The position numbers and the translations under genes are program-made. A stretch of 64,000 nucleotides of DNA, from positions 79,351 through 143,350 of the forward strand of contig UQMZ01000001.1 of the NCBI GenBank assembly GCA_900542185.1, given 5' to 3'. The notes beneath the pieces were generated by a model that saw only the letters and a program-made list of their open reading frames with translations, was not told the origin of the DNA and ran no database searches. This document shows positions 11,644 to 21,470 of the stretch, one piece after another (position 1 is the first letter of the stretch; the number at the start of each line of letters is the position of its first letter). The stretch comes from an uncultured Bacteroidales bacterium (GTDB lineage Bacteria > Bacteroidota > Bacteroidia > Bacteroidales > Muribaculaceae).

Positions 11644-13233
11644 TTATTTCGGGAGGTAGATGATGCGGAGGTTATCGATTTTTAAATCAACTTTGCCGGC
11701 TTTGTCACCCATGCTGTTGGCCTGGATGAGGATCATGAAAAGGCCGGTCTGTTTGATCTGTGCCAAATTCTTTCCGGCATAATTCCCGAACTTGCTAAGA
11801 GGAATTACTGCCCTGTACCATTTGTTTTTATGGAACTTCCCGTTTATGTCCGCATTAACGGGGACACCGTCGTCCAGATTTCCGTCATGGTACGAATCCC
11901 ATCCATCGGAGTTCACTGTGGTGGTGGCAACACGCAGGAAGCCCAAGTAGCCGTTAATGTTATAGTCGCCCGCATCATATACTTCATAAGCAATGTACAG
12001 CTGGTCGGCTGTCGCGGAGTCCGGCACATAATCAGGCATGCTGAACGGCCGTCCCAGCTGCCATGCGATTATCGGTCCCCATCCCGTTCCGGCAGGCTGT
12101 TCCGGATCATTGAACCAGCCATAATTCCCGTCATTGTTGCCGGCGTCGATGTATTGCGCTCCGCCGCTGTATCCATCCTGTATTCCGACACCGTCAAAGT
12201 CGGTGACAAGCGTTGACATATCGTAAAAATGCTTGGCCGAGGAAGTACCCCCGATAGTGGTCACTGACAGTTCCGCGCCTTGAATGTTTTTGGGACGATC
12301 CTTGAAATTGAGGAATATCGTGTCCTGCGTTTCCGACACTTTCAGCTCGGAGGCGTTCCATTCAACATTTCCGAAATTAACTTTGGCGACATTCACGAAA
12401 TCGCGTCCGGTTATAAATATGTCTTCGCCGATCTGTGGCATGTCGGACGAGAAATTCAGAATGGTGGGTTTGTCGGGTAATACGGAGAATGCCATATATG
12501 CCGGACCGGCCGCTGTCTCAATGATCAAGGTTCCCGTTTCCGGGACATCGGAAGGCAATGTGACTTCTATCTCAGATTCAGTCTCATAGGCTAAGGTAGA
12601 AGCGTTCATGTGATGGTCCTGGAGTATGTTTCGGTATTCCATGTCTGCAGTGTGATTGCCGGGGATATCCTTGGATTCGTTGTTTTCCAGTTCCTCAACC
12701 GAAATGTCGGTTATGTATATCCGGTTGATGTCCACAAGATTCATTCCATAGATCATCATCTTGTCACCCGAGCGGCGTGGATAGATGGCGGCTATACGCC
12801 GGAGTTGAGGGTAGGGGGCTGTGATCTTGAATGCATATTCAGCCGTCCCATGGCTGGTGGAGACCTGTATCTCATCGGGTACGTCATCATAGAACGCCGA
12901 CAGACGGAACCCTTTCTCTTCAGTAGGCACTGTCACGATTATACTGTGGTCGGTGTTGAACGTGGAGTTAAAGCTGACGTCCTGTCCGTTGATGAGCACC
13001 TGTCTGGCTCCTCCAAGACTGTGGCCTTCAATCACAAGAGTCGTGCCCGGGGTGGCGGTGGTGTGATATTCATTGAATGTATCGTCATTGGTCAGATATT
13101 TTACGCCCGTAATCTCAGGGGCATCGGCTCCCATGTCTTTGTCGCACGAGGACAGATACATCATTGACGCAGTCGTTACAAGCATTATGTGCAGTCCTGC
13201 GATGATTCGTTTATAAAGTATGTCGCTGAACAT
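11644..13233 (-). CDS. Surface glycan-binding lipoprotein (SusE/F position, IPT/TIG domains)
   Basis: The 529-residue lipoprotein has lipobox LSSC (Cys30). Its N-terminal half carries immunoglobulin-like IPT/TIG repeats (for example APEITGVKYL, TTLVIEGHSLGGARQVLING and DIFITGRDFVNVAKVNFG). The C-terminal 200 residues form a beta-rich binding module that ends in VDLKIDNLRIIYLPK. This layout is typical of proteins encoded just after SusD in mannan- and xyloglucan-type PULs, where they hold polysaccharide at the cell surface. No catalytic motif is seen. Gaps of 15 bases (to SusD) and 41 bases (to GH26) support one operon. Confidence 0.75.
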   Translation of the reverse strand: MFSDILYKRIIAGLHIMLVTTASMMYLSSCDKDMGADAPEITGVKYLTNDDTFNEYHTTATPGTTLVIEGHSLGGARQVLINGQDVSFNSTFNTDHSIIVTVPTEEKGFRLSAFYDDVPDEIQVSTSHGTAEYAFKITAPYPQLRRIAAIYPRRSGDKMMIYGMNLVDINRIYITDISVEELENNESKDIPGNHTADMEYRNILQDHHMNASTLAYETESEIEVTLPSDVPETGTLIIETAAGPAYMAFSVLPDKPTILNFSSDMPQIGEDIFITGRDFVNVAKVNFGNVEWNASELKVSETQDTIFLNFKDRPKNIQGAELSVTTIGGTSSAKHFYDMSTLVTDFDGVGIQDGYSGGAQYIDAGNNDGNYGWFNDPEQPAGTGWGPIIAWQLGRPFSMPDYVPDSATADQLYIAYEVYDAGDYNINGYLGFLRVATTTVNSDGWDSYHDGNLDDGVPVNADINGKFHKNKWYRAVIPLSKFGNYAGKNLAQIKQTGLFMILIQANSMGDKAGKVDLKIDNLRIIYLPK

Positions 13234-13248
13234 GATGTTGATATTTTA

Positions 13249-15021
13249 TTATTTATATTCGTTGAAATCGAAATCCACGGGCTCTTTGTTAAAGGCGGGA
13301 TTCTGTATGACGTCGGTTTCGGGATACGGCATCATGATGTTTGTTTCGGTCAGTACAATGGGCATATAGTCTGAAGATACACTGACCAGGCTGTTGAAGT
13401 CGTAGGTATAGGGAATGTCCGTACCACGGCCGGCCACTGGCGTATTGTCGGTTTCGGAAGTGGCGAGGAAATCATTCCAATACACGTTGCCCTTTTCATT
13501 GGTGAGATACCACATTCCCGAAGGCCTGCAGCGATACGAAAGAGTTCCGTCGCTGTTTTTTATTACGTCTCCAGAATCGATCTGACTTGCGCGATGTTGC
13601 TGGTGATTGAAGAAATAGAGCATAGTCTGGGGTTTCCATCTGTACCAAGTGACCATATCCCACCAGTTGCAATATTCAAAACAGAATTCAATACGCCGTT
13701 CGCGCACAATATCCATGAATGTGAACGATGTCAGTGGTTTGGCTTGAGCCCTTAAGCGTACGGCGTTAATCGCCGCCAACGCCTCGGGATTGCTGGTCGA
13801 GGCATTGTCGCCCAGCAGGGCTTCCGCCTTGATAAGGTAAACGTCTGCAAGACGCTGTATGTAAGTGTAAAGAGGAGAGTTGGAATCAAGGCCATAAGGA
13901 GCTACATCCGATTTTTTGCCGAGAACACCTTTCTTCAATTGCATGTACTTGCTTTTATAGGTATATCCGCCTTCATCGGCGCGGATGTAACTATAATTGC
14001 TGTTCTGCGTGAAAAATGACGCACGACGGCGTATCGAGTCTCCCGGTTCCTGATTATAATAGTCAATCATGTCGGTGGAGGCAACGATAGAACCACCCCA
14101 TACGCTGACGTCAGTTACTTCGGGAAAGCAAAGAGTTGAATAAATATAGTTGCATGCTCCCCAGGTGTTCGTGTTCGGATCAGCCCAGCGTAAGGCCAAT
14201 ATGGTTTCGCTGTTGTCGTTGTTCTGAGCCCGGAACAATTGCTCGTAATCTCCCATAAGGTTATACTGCCCGCAATTGATCACCTCGTCGCATAATTGTA
14301 CTGTCTCCTCAAGTATTTTAGGGTCCCGGACATGGTCGACGGATGTTTCGGCATCCCATCCGCTCTTAGCCAGTAATGCTTTGGCCAAAGCGGCTTTGGC
14401 AGCGTACTTCGACGGGTGATGGTCATATCCTTCTTCCGGCAGATAACTCTCTGCGTTGCGAAAATCACGTATTATAAACTCCAGTACGCTGGATTCCTTG
14501 TTTAAGGATCGTCTGGGATTGTCAATCAACTGTTGGTTGTCGGCAAAAAGAATATTCGCACCCCAACCGCGCAACAGGTAGAAATATGCCCATCCACGCA
14601 TCAGGTAGCATTCGCCTATCGCAGCGTTCTTCATACTTTCAGTCACGTCGTCGGTACAGTAACTCTTAATGTTGCTCATGGTGGCATTGCACAGAGTCAC
14701 TACATTGTATAATGACGACCAAGAGGATACAAGTTCCGGCGTGAGTCCTGTGACAGTGAATCGGGCGTATTCAGGACTGAGATACGGACTCCAGCCATCG
14801 TTGGCGCGGAAGGACCCCATGCCCATCAGACTGTTTCTGTTGAATCCGAACCATGCCCGGTTGTACAGAGGTTCCACTCCTTTGCGTACAGCCTCGTCGG
14901 AGGCGTAATATGTCTCTGTGGTATACTGGTCTTTGGGCGTTTGGTCCAGAAAGTCGTCGCTGCAGCCGGACAATGTCGCAATCGCCAGGACCAGCGTGAT
15001 AATGTATTGATATTTTTTCAT
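13249..15021 (-). CDS. susD: SusD-like starch-binding-type lipoprotein, PUL 1
   Basis: The product has 590 residues, with lipobox LSGC (Cys20) followed by SDDFLDQTPKDQY, the standard SusD opening. The TPR-like core and the RagB/SusD C-terminal region (VYLIKAEALLG, RERRIEFCFE and CNWWDMVTWYR) are complete. SusD proteins form the lid of the SusC channel at the outer membrane and bind the incoming glycan. The gene starts 12 bases after susC ends. Confidence 0.92.
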   Translation of the reverse strand: MKKYQYIITLVLAIATLSGCSDDFLDQTPKDQYTTETYYASDEAVRKGVEPLYNRAWFGFNRNSLMGMGSFRANDGWSPYLSPEYARFTVTGLTPELVSSWSSLYNVVTLCNATMSNIKSYCTDDVTESMKNAAIGECYLMRGWAYFYLLRGWGANILFADNQQLIDNPRRSLNKESSVLEFIIRDFRNAESYLPEEGYDHHPSKYAAKAALAKALLAKSGWDAETSVDHVRDPKILEETVQLCDEVINCGQYNLMGDYEQLFRAQNNDNSETILALRWADPNTNTWGACNYIYSTLCFPEVTDVSVWGGSIVASTDMIDYYNQEPGDSIRRRASFFTQNSNYSYIRADEGGYTYKSKYMQLKKGVLGKKSDVAPYGLDSNSPLYTYIQRLADVYLIKAEALLGDNASTSNPEALAAINAVRLRAQAKPLTSFTFMDIVRERRIEFCFEYCNWWDMVTWYRWKPQTMLYFFNHQQHRASQIDSGDVIKNSDGTLSYRCRPSGMWYLTNEKGNVYWNDFLATSETDNTPVAGRGTDIPYTYDFNSLVSVSSDYMPIVLTETNIMMPYPETDVIQNPAFNKEPVDFDFNEYK

Positions 15022-15033
15022 TGTGTCGTGGGC

Positions 15034-18000
15034 TTAAAACTTAATTCTTAATCCTAAGGTATATATTCTGGGAGAGGGATAACGGTAATTGTCTATGCTC
15101 TGCGCTATCACGCTCTGTCCCTGCGTTCCGACTTCAGGGTCGTATCCGTTATATTTGGTTATGGTGAATAAGTTGGAGATGTTGGCATACACCTGCAACT
15201 GCTCGATTTTAATACGATTAAGCCACTTTTGAGGAAGATTATAGGCCAGGGATAGAGTCTTGAGTCTGAGATAAGAACCATCCGACACATGCAGGTTGCT
15301 GACGCGGTTGTTATCGTTGCGTGTCGTACCGGCTGCGCTTACCCGAGCTATTTTTGTACCGGGATTGGTTACATAAACGTTGGAGATGTCGGATGACGAG
15401 CCATTAGGATCATGTAATCCCAGGCGCGCGAAATCGAACACTTCAGCCAGCTTGTTCCCATAGCCTTCGGTGTTGACGTGTTCCATTCGGACAAAATTGT
15501 AGATATCGCCGCCAACACTGCCGTTAAAGAATAGATTAAGCTCGAAGCCTTTGTATCTCAATGTATTGCTCAGTCCGAACGTGAAGTCGGGATTAGGATC
15601 TCCTATATACTTGCGGTCGGCTTCCGTTATCTTGCCGTCATTGTTGACATCTTCATATATATAATCTCCGACCCATACGGAATTCGGTGCGATCGCCAGT
15701 AATTCACCGTTGGAATCAACCGGGCGGGCCACAGGCACCCGATTGCCGTTCCCGTCTATGATAAATTCTCCTTGGTCGTTCCTTTTATAAAAGTCGGCTT
15801 CGCTGTTGAACATGCCAATGACATTATAGCCGTAGAATCTGCCTATCGGTTGTCCTGTCTGGCTCATGGTAAACAGATAGGAACTCCATGTATACGGTAT
15901 CTGTCCATCCTCGTTGTTCAGCTTTACAAGTTTGTTACGGTTTATCGATAAGGTTGCCGAGGTGCTCCATTCAAAATCCCTGTTTGAAATATTCACGGAA
16001 TTCAGGGTGAACTCAATACCTGTATTGCGTATCGTACCGGCGTTGACCCATGGCGATGACATACCCATGCCCTCGTTATTGATGACATACGACGGCAACA
16101 CGGCTCTCATCAGCAGATCCTTCGTGTCTTTATAATACCAGTCCACGATGAAATCCAGACGGTTGTTCAGCACAGAGAAATCCAAACCGATATTCCATGC
16201 GGTGGTGCTTTCCCACTTCAGGTTGGCATTTGCAAAATTATTGGGATAGTAACCTGTGCCCCATGCAGTGGCTATATTCGCCATCGTGGCGCCATAGGCG
16301 TATGCGGCCGAACTTTGATTTCCGACCATACCCCATCCAAGACGTAACTTGAGATTGTTGATCCAACTTATGTCTTTCATGAAATTCTCGTTATTGATGC
16401 GCCATGCCAGGGCTGCGGAGGGAAACCACCCCCATCTGTTGTTCTTTCCGAAGCTACTGCTGCCGTCGGCACGTACGGTGGCTGTCAGCAGGTAACGGTC
16501 CTTGAAGTTATAGTTCAGACGGGCGTAAAACGACTCGATGCTCCATTGCGAAGCGTCGCTGCCGGAATTGACTGATGTACTCTGGTCACCGACATTGATG
16601 GAGTGCAGATTGTTGGATATATAGTCGTAACGTGAGGCCGACAGACTCTCCCAAGTTCCCCACTGCCGTTCGTGGCCCGCCATAACTTGCAAACGGTGGG
16701 CATCAGCGATGTTGAAATCATAGGTAAGGTATTCCTTGCAGGATGAGTACGAGCTGTTGTTCTTGCTCCGTTCGCTGTGCGAACGAACTATATTGTTGCC
16801 GTACGTATATGACGGCTGGAAATAATAATTGTTGTACCATCCTTTGTCTCCGGCATATTCTATCAATATGTCAAGTCCCTTCAGGGGCTGGATATCCGCA
16901 TATATGTTGTATGTCAGCTTCTGGTTCTTTGACACATTCTCGCGCATAGTGGCTTCAAATAGGGGATTACTGTAGTAAACATTGAATTGATTCTCCGTGG
17001 GGAATCCGAAAGTTCCATCTGGATTGCGTGGCGCCACATCTGGGAACTGGTTGAGAGCTGTCGATATGACGCTGCCTTCCTGGAAAGCTGTCTGCTGTTT
17101 GGTGTCGGCATAGGACATGTTGAATCCCACCTTAAGCCACTTTGTTATGTTCGTGTCGAAGTTGGCGCGCATGGTGAAACGCTTGAATCCGGATCCGAGC
17201 GATATGCCGTCCTGGTCGAGGTATCCCCCCGAAATATAGTAATGAAGGTTTTTGCTGCCTCCAGATACGCTTAGGTTGTGGTTGTGCATGAAGGCTGTTC
17301 CGAACAGCTCGTGCTGCCAGTCTGTTCCGTTCGTAAGCAATTCGGGATGAGCAAATTCCAGTCTTTCGCCATAACCTTGGATGGCTGCCCGTTCGTTATA
17401 GAACTCCGCATATTGCTTTAAATTGAGCATATCGAGATATTTAGGCATCTGCTGCCAATTGACCGAGCCGTCATATTGTACGGTCGGTTTCCCTTCCTTT
17501 CCGCGTTTGGTGGTGACGATCACCACACCGTTTGATGCCCGGCTGCCATATATAGCTGTAGCCGAGGCATCCTTAAGCACCTCGATATTAGTGATGTCGC
17601 TTGGATTGATCGATGCGAGAGCCGTTTGTTCTCCTGACGCCGAACCGCTCACGGCAATGCCGTCTATGATGTAAAGAGGCTCATTGCCATTCAGTGAATT
17701 AATGCCTCGAATCTGTACGGATATTCCACCTCCAGGGGCTCCGGAATTCTGTGTCACCTGAACTCCTGCAACTCGTCCTTGCAGAGTCTGTTCAAGGGAT
17801 GTCGTGACGCTTTGTCTGATAGCTTCTTCGTCTATGCTCCCTACGGCTCCGGTCAGATCGCTGCGTTTCATGGTGCCATATCCCACGACGACGACTTCAT
17901 CCAGCGAGGATGCTTCGGGCTTCAGAATAATCTTAATTTCGCGTTTGTCGCCGACATTCACTGTGGTGGTCTTGTAGCCGATATAAGATACCGTGATGTT

Positions 18001-18204
18001 CGATTTATCGGTCGGCAAGGTTAGAATGAATTTTCCCTCCGGGTCGGTAACTGTGCCTATGGTCGTGCCGGAGACCTTGACTGTGGCGCCTATGACCGGA
18101 TCCTCATTATTATCACCGTCCACTACCGTCCCGGTCAATGTCTTTTGAGCCGACAGCGGCAGACTGATGCTAATGAAAAGTGATAGGATGATGAGCTTTT
18201 TCAT
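15034..18204 (-). CDS. susC: SusC-like TonB-dependent transporter, PUL 1
   Basis: The 1056-residue protein has a signal peptide (ending LSAQ), a carboxypeptidase-regulatory-like domain (residues about 22-105), the plug domain starting at VVVGYGTMKRSDLTGAVGSI, and a 22-strand-type barrel ending in the aromatic terminus LGLRIKF. It imports oligosaccharides across the outer membrane with energy from TonB. It is the first gene of the seven-gene minus-strand operon and is preceded by a Bacteroidetes-type promoter at 18252-18283. Confidence 0.93.
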   Translation of the reverse strand: MKKLIILSLFISISLPLSAQKTLTGTVVDGDNNEDPVIGATVKVSGTTIGTVTDPEGKFILTLPTDKSNITVSYIGYKTTTVNVGDKREIKIILKPEASSLDEVVVVGYGTMKRSDLTGAVGSIDEEAIRQSVTTSLEQTLQGRVAGVQVTQNSGAPGGGISVQIRGINSLNGNEPLYIIDGIAVSGSASGEQTALASINPSDITNIEVLKDASATAIYGSRASNGVVIVTTKRGKEGKPTVQYDGSVNWQQMPKYLDMLNLKQYAEFYNERAAIQGYGERLEFAHPELLTNGTDWQHELFGTAFMHNHNLSVSGGSKNLHYYISGGYLDQDGISLGSGFKRFTMRANFDTNITKWLKVGFNMSYADTKQQTAFQEGSVISTALNQFPDVAPRNPDGTFGFPTENQFNVYYSNPLFEATMRENVSKNQKLTYNIYADIQPLKGLDILIEYAGDKGWYNNYYFQPSYTYGNNIVRSHSERSKNNSSYSSCKEYLTYDFNIADAHRLQVMAGHERQWGTWESLSASRYDYISNNLHSINVGDQSTSVNSGSDASQWSIESFYARLNYNFKDRYLLTATVRADGSSSFGKNNRWGWFPSAALAWRINNENFMKDISWINNLKLRLGWGMVGNQSSAAYAYGATMANIATAWGTGYYPNNFANANLKWESTTAWNIGLDFSVLNNRLDFIVDWYYKDTKDLLMRAVLPSYVINNEGMGMSSPWVNAGTIRNTGIEFTLNSVNISNRDFEWSTSATLSINRNKLVKLNNEDGQIPYTWSSYLFTMSQTGQPIGRFYGYNVIGMFNSEADFYKRNDQGEFIIDGNGNRVPVARPVDSNGELLAIAPNSVWVGDYIYEDVNNDGKITEADRKYIGDPNPDFTFGLSNTLRYKGFELNLFFNGSVGGDIYNFVRMEHVNTEGYGNKLAEVFDFARLGLHDPNGSSSDISNVYVTNPGTKIARVSAAGTTRNDNNRVSNLHVSDGSYLRLKTLSLAYNLPQKWLNRIKIEQLQVYANISNLFTITKYNGYDPEVGTQGQSVIAQSIDNYRYPSPRIYTLGLRIKF

Positions 18205-18251
18205 TATAGATAGATAATTTTAAGTTGTGTATCTGTTGTTTTTATTTTGCG

Positions 18252-18283
18252 CAAAATTATTTATAAATAGGCCGGAGTCCAAG
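18252..18283 (-). promoter_or_regulatory. susC promoter of PUL 1
   Basis: On the minus strand the -7 box TAATTTTG (18259-18252) is preceded by CTTG (18283-18280) at 20 bases, one base off TTTG. The leader would be about 40 bases. The imperfect -33 suits activation by the divergent regulator. No convincing operator repeats were found in the rest of the 342-base divergent region (18205-18546). Confidence 0.6.
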
Positions 18284-18480
18284 TGACAGGAATGGATAAA
18301 TGCTTCTCGTTTGGGTAATTAGACGGTAGGGGATGAATTTAAACATTCGGGAACATCGAAATCAACAAATGGGATATTACTTGTAAGGGGTATGTTGAAT
18401 TCATTCAGGCGTGCAATTGCGTATGATAGGGTTACGTCCCTCGAAAATAAGTGCGATAAGAAAACTAACTTCAATTTCAT

Positions 18481-18511
18481 TTTGCCATATTATTCGGTTT
18501 TGCTAACTTTG
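18481..18511 (+). promoter_or_regulatory. Promoter of the PUL 1 regulator gene
   Basis: A perfect -33 TTTG (18481-18484), a 19-base spacer and -7 TAACTTTG (18504-18511) lie about 36 bases before the ATG at 18547. The consensus match suggests steady basal expression. Confidence 0.7.
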
Positions 18512-18546
18512 TAAAGTCTGAATCGGTCTCTTTTTAACTAAATACC

Positions 18547-21441
18547 ATGGCAATCCCAACATCTATGATTTCCTTAAAATATAAAAAATGTATCGTGACG
18601 TTAGCCTTTGCTATATTGGCGTATTATTCCGTCATGAGGGCTGTCAATAGTTCGCAGGTCGTTATTCCACGCGGTTTGACAGAACTGAGCAACAGCCATA
18701 TTGATGACATAGCGCAAGATAGCATAGGCTTTATGTGGTTTGCAACCCCTACAGGGTTGTTCCGTTACGACGGTTATGCATTAAAGTCATACCACACTTC
18801 TGATGGAGATGTTGCATACCAAGGCTTCAAGAAGCTTGATAAAGATGGAGCTGGTAATCTATGGATACAGACATACGACAGAATATTTCTATATGATTAT
18901 ACCCGGGATTGTCTTGTTCCGCAAACCGACACTTTATTATTAAAGATTGGAATAAGATCTGACGCCGGGAAATTATCGGTGGATCAAGACGGAGGAGTAT
19001 GGATGGTGGGAAATGGAGTGCTGACATATATCGACTATAAGAAAGGGAAGTCGAGGTCAAGGGAATTCAAGAGTAAACACAACATTGTCAGTGTGGCGGC
19101 AAGAGGCAAATGGAAGATAGCGCTGTCGCAACAGGGATATCTGTTCAATATGGGGAATAATGGTATTCCGGCATTAATGGCATTCAAATACAAGGCCTCG
19201 AACAGTGATTCAGATGTGTCCATGTTTATTGACAAACAGCAACGGCTATGGATAATTGATGCTGCAGGCAGTGTTCCATACACCTGTATATCCTTGGTAA
19301 CCGGGAATCCGGTGGACATATCTCCGGTCAGACGGTTAATCGGTTCGGACCATATCAACGCCATCAATGAGGATGAAGCAGGCAATATGTGGATTGGTAC
19401 TGATCAGAAAGGAGTAATAGTCATGGATAAGGGAGGAGAGTGTAAGCATCTCACCAAAATACATGGTAACAATTCGTCGTTACCGTCCGTACATATAGAA
19501 TGTCTGTATGCATCATCCAACGGCATATGGGTCGGATCAAGCACCGGTGGAATTGCCCTGTTACCTGAGCGTTCGGGGCAAGCGGAATGCTGCCTGACGA
19601 ATGAAACTTCAAAAATCCAGATGATTGCCGAGGATAAATTCCATAATATCTGGGTTGCCCATGATAGACAAGGGTTGCGCTGTTATGAGCCAGGCAATAC
19701 GAGTCGTTATTTCACACCTGTAAACAGTGGGCTGCCGAATGAAACCGTCCTGTCATCGGCTATTGATAATAAAGGCCGGATGTGGTTTTGCAGTTATGGA
19801 GGAGGTGTATTCTTTTATGAGAATGGACAGTTCGTAGTGCCGGAAGCAATTAAGCGTTGCGAGGAACTTTCGTTAACCCGTGACATAGCGTTTGATGACA
19901 ATGGTATCCTATGGATTGCTTCTGAAAAAAACGGCCTATTCTCATTAGACCGGGATGGATTGTTGACAAAATACAGGGACAGACATCAAATAAACACAGA
20001 TTATCTTACTGCATTGGGATATAATCACGTTACGAGACGGTTGTACATCGGAACATCCATAGGTCTGTATGTATGTGATGTAAATACCGGCAATACGAAG
20101 CTTGTAAATCTGTACGACCCTCGTTTGTCAAAAATCAGGGCATATCCATGCATATATGACATATATTCCGATAAACGCGGCAATACCTGGATATGCAGTG
20201 ATAGAGGTGTGGATATCATAAGTGTCAATGGTAAGGTAATGCGTCATGTGGGTTATGCCGACGGCTTGGGGTCGGACAATGCAAAAAGCATAACCGGCGA
20301 TGCATCGGGGCGGATATGGATAGGAGGTGAAGGTTGTTATTCCTGCATAACGACAGACAACAAAGGGCTCCCGCAATCTGTGAGAAGTTTTAAGGGCTAT
20401 GATGGAGACCGTCCGGTCAATCCTGTAAAAGGTGCGATATCCATGAGCCATGACAACCATATCCTGATGGGATGTGAAGGCCTTTATCTGAAGATCGATC
20501 CCTCGTCGTTGACTGGCATGGATAAGAAAAAATACAATGTTATCTTTACCGACCTAGTTGTCGGGGGAGAGTTCAGAAGGTCGTTGCATGAATGCAGTGA
20601 GGTGCAATTGCAATACAACGATTATTTTACTATTCAAATGTCTGCGCTGACGTTCGATTCTTCGCATTCGGAACGTTTCCGGTACCGTTTGTCGAAACAG
20701 GACGATTGGGTTTATCTTGGCGACAACACTATGCAGTTCAATAAATTGCATTATGGTACTTACCATCTTGAAGCGCAGGTGCTTCAGCCTGACGGTACCT
20801 ATAGCCGTTCATCGTGTCTGAAGCTTGTGATCACTCCGCCATGGTGGTACTCTTACTGGGCAAAATTTTGTTATATTGTAGTGCTTGTGGTCGGCTTAGT
20901 ATTAATCATAATGTTTTTGCGTAAGCGACATATAACCGAGATGGAAAGACAAAGGATAGAAATGGAGGATAAAAGCAAACAGGATATCGAGGAGGCCCAG
21001 ATACGCATCCTTACTAATGTCATAGATGACACGTTGCTTAATAAATTCAGCGGCCTTGTCACTGAGCATCTTGATGACATGAATTATTCCGTAGACCAAC
21101 TTAGCCAGGATTTAGGTATGAGTCGCAGTGGCTTGTATAAAAAACTTATGAGTATTACTCAAAAATCGCCCTTGGAGTTGATGCGATTCATACGGTTGAA
21201 GCGCGGTAAGGAAATACTTGACGGAGGTGAAAACAGCATTTCTCAAGTATCTTACCAGGTAGGCCTTTCGCCTAAGCAATTCGCCAAATACTTTAAACAA
21301 GTATATGGCCAATTGCCGTCCGAATACATTAGACAGCGGAATCCTGCCATTTCGGTTTCCGTGAATGAGGCGAGTCCCGAAGACATGAAAATATTATCCG
21401 AAACCTGCCAGAATCTCACTCAGGAAAAAGTCATCCGATAA
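18547..21441 (+). CDS. One-component membrane regulator: propeller sensor + Y_Y_Y + AraC HTH, no kinase
   Basis: This 964-residue protein begins with a signal or anchor segment, then many two-component-regulator propeller repeats (for example DSIGFMWFATPTGLFRYDGY), then a Y_Y_Y-type beta domain (about 680-760). One membrane span follows (about 765-790, ending FLRKRH), then a 40-residue linker and an AraC-type HTH (about 846-930). The histidine-kinase, ATPase and receiver domains of full hybrid two-component systems are absent, with no frameshift. The sensor would sit in the periplasm and the DNA-binding domain inside, so signalling must be direct across one span, as in SusR. It is divergent from the PUL 1 operon and is its likely activator. 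The tail after the HTH (about 35 residues) is unassigned. Confidence 0.85.
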   Translation: MAIPTSMISLKYKKCIVTLAFAILAYYSVMRAVNSSQVVIPRGLTELSNSHIDDIAQDSIGFMWFATPTGLFRYDGYALKSYHTSDGDVAYQGFKKLDKDGAGNLWIQTYDRIFLYDYTRDCLVPQTDTLLLKIGIRSDAGKLSVDQDGGVWMVGNGVLTYIDYKKGKSRSREFKSKHNIVSVAARGKWKIALSQQGYLFNMGNNGIPALMAFKYKASNSDSDVSMFIDKQQRLWIIDAAGSVPYTCISLVTGNPVDISPVRRLIGSDHINAINEDEAGNMWIGTDQKGVIVMDKGGECKHLTKIHGNNSSLPSVHIECLYASSNGIWVGSSTGGIALLPERSGQAECCLTNETSKIQMIAEDKFHNIWVAHDRQGLRCYEPGNTSRYFTPVNSGLPNETVLSSAIDNKGRMWFCSYGGGVFFYENGQFVVPEAIKRCEELSLTRDIAFDDNGILWIASEKNGLFSLDRDGLLTKYRDRHQINTDYLTALGYNHVTRRLYIGTSIGLYVCDVNTGNTKLVNLYDPRLSKIRAYPCIYDIYSDKRGNTWICSDRGVDIISVNGKVMRHVGYADGLGSDNAKSITGDASGRIWIGGEGCYSCITTDNKGLPQSVRSFKGYDGDRPVNPVKGAISMSHDNHILMGCEGLYLKIDPSSLTGMDKKKYNVIFTDLVVGGEFRRSLHECSEVQLQYNDYFTIQMSALTFDSSHSERFRYRLSKQDDWVYLGDNTMQFNKLHYGTYHLEAQVLQPDGTYSRSSCLKLVITPPWWYSYWAKFCYIVVLVVGLVLIIMFLRKRHITEMERQRIEMEDKSKQDIEEAQIRILTNVIDDTLLNKFSGLVTEHLDDMNYSVDQLSQDLGMSRSGLYKKLMSITQKSPLELMRFIRLKRGKEILDGGENSISQVSYQVGLSPKQFAKYFKQVYGQLPSEYIRQRNPAISVSVNEASPEDMKILSETCQNLTQEKVIR

Positions 21442-21470
21442 TCAAGTTACGCGCACGTTCTGACCAATGG

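Noticed and set aside
18329..18420. Possible repeated element (GGGGATG / GGGGTATG with nearby ATTC) in the PUL 1 divergent region
   Set aside because: The two copies align only with several gaps and mismatches, so they cannot be told from chance by eye.
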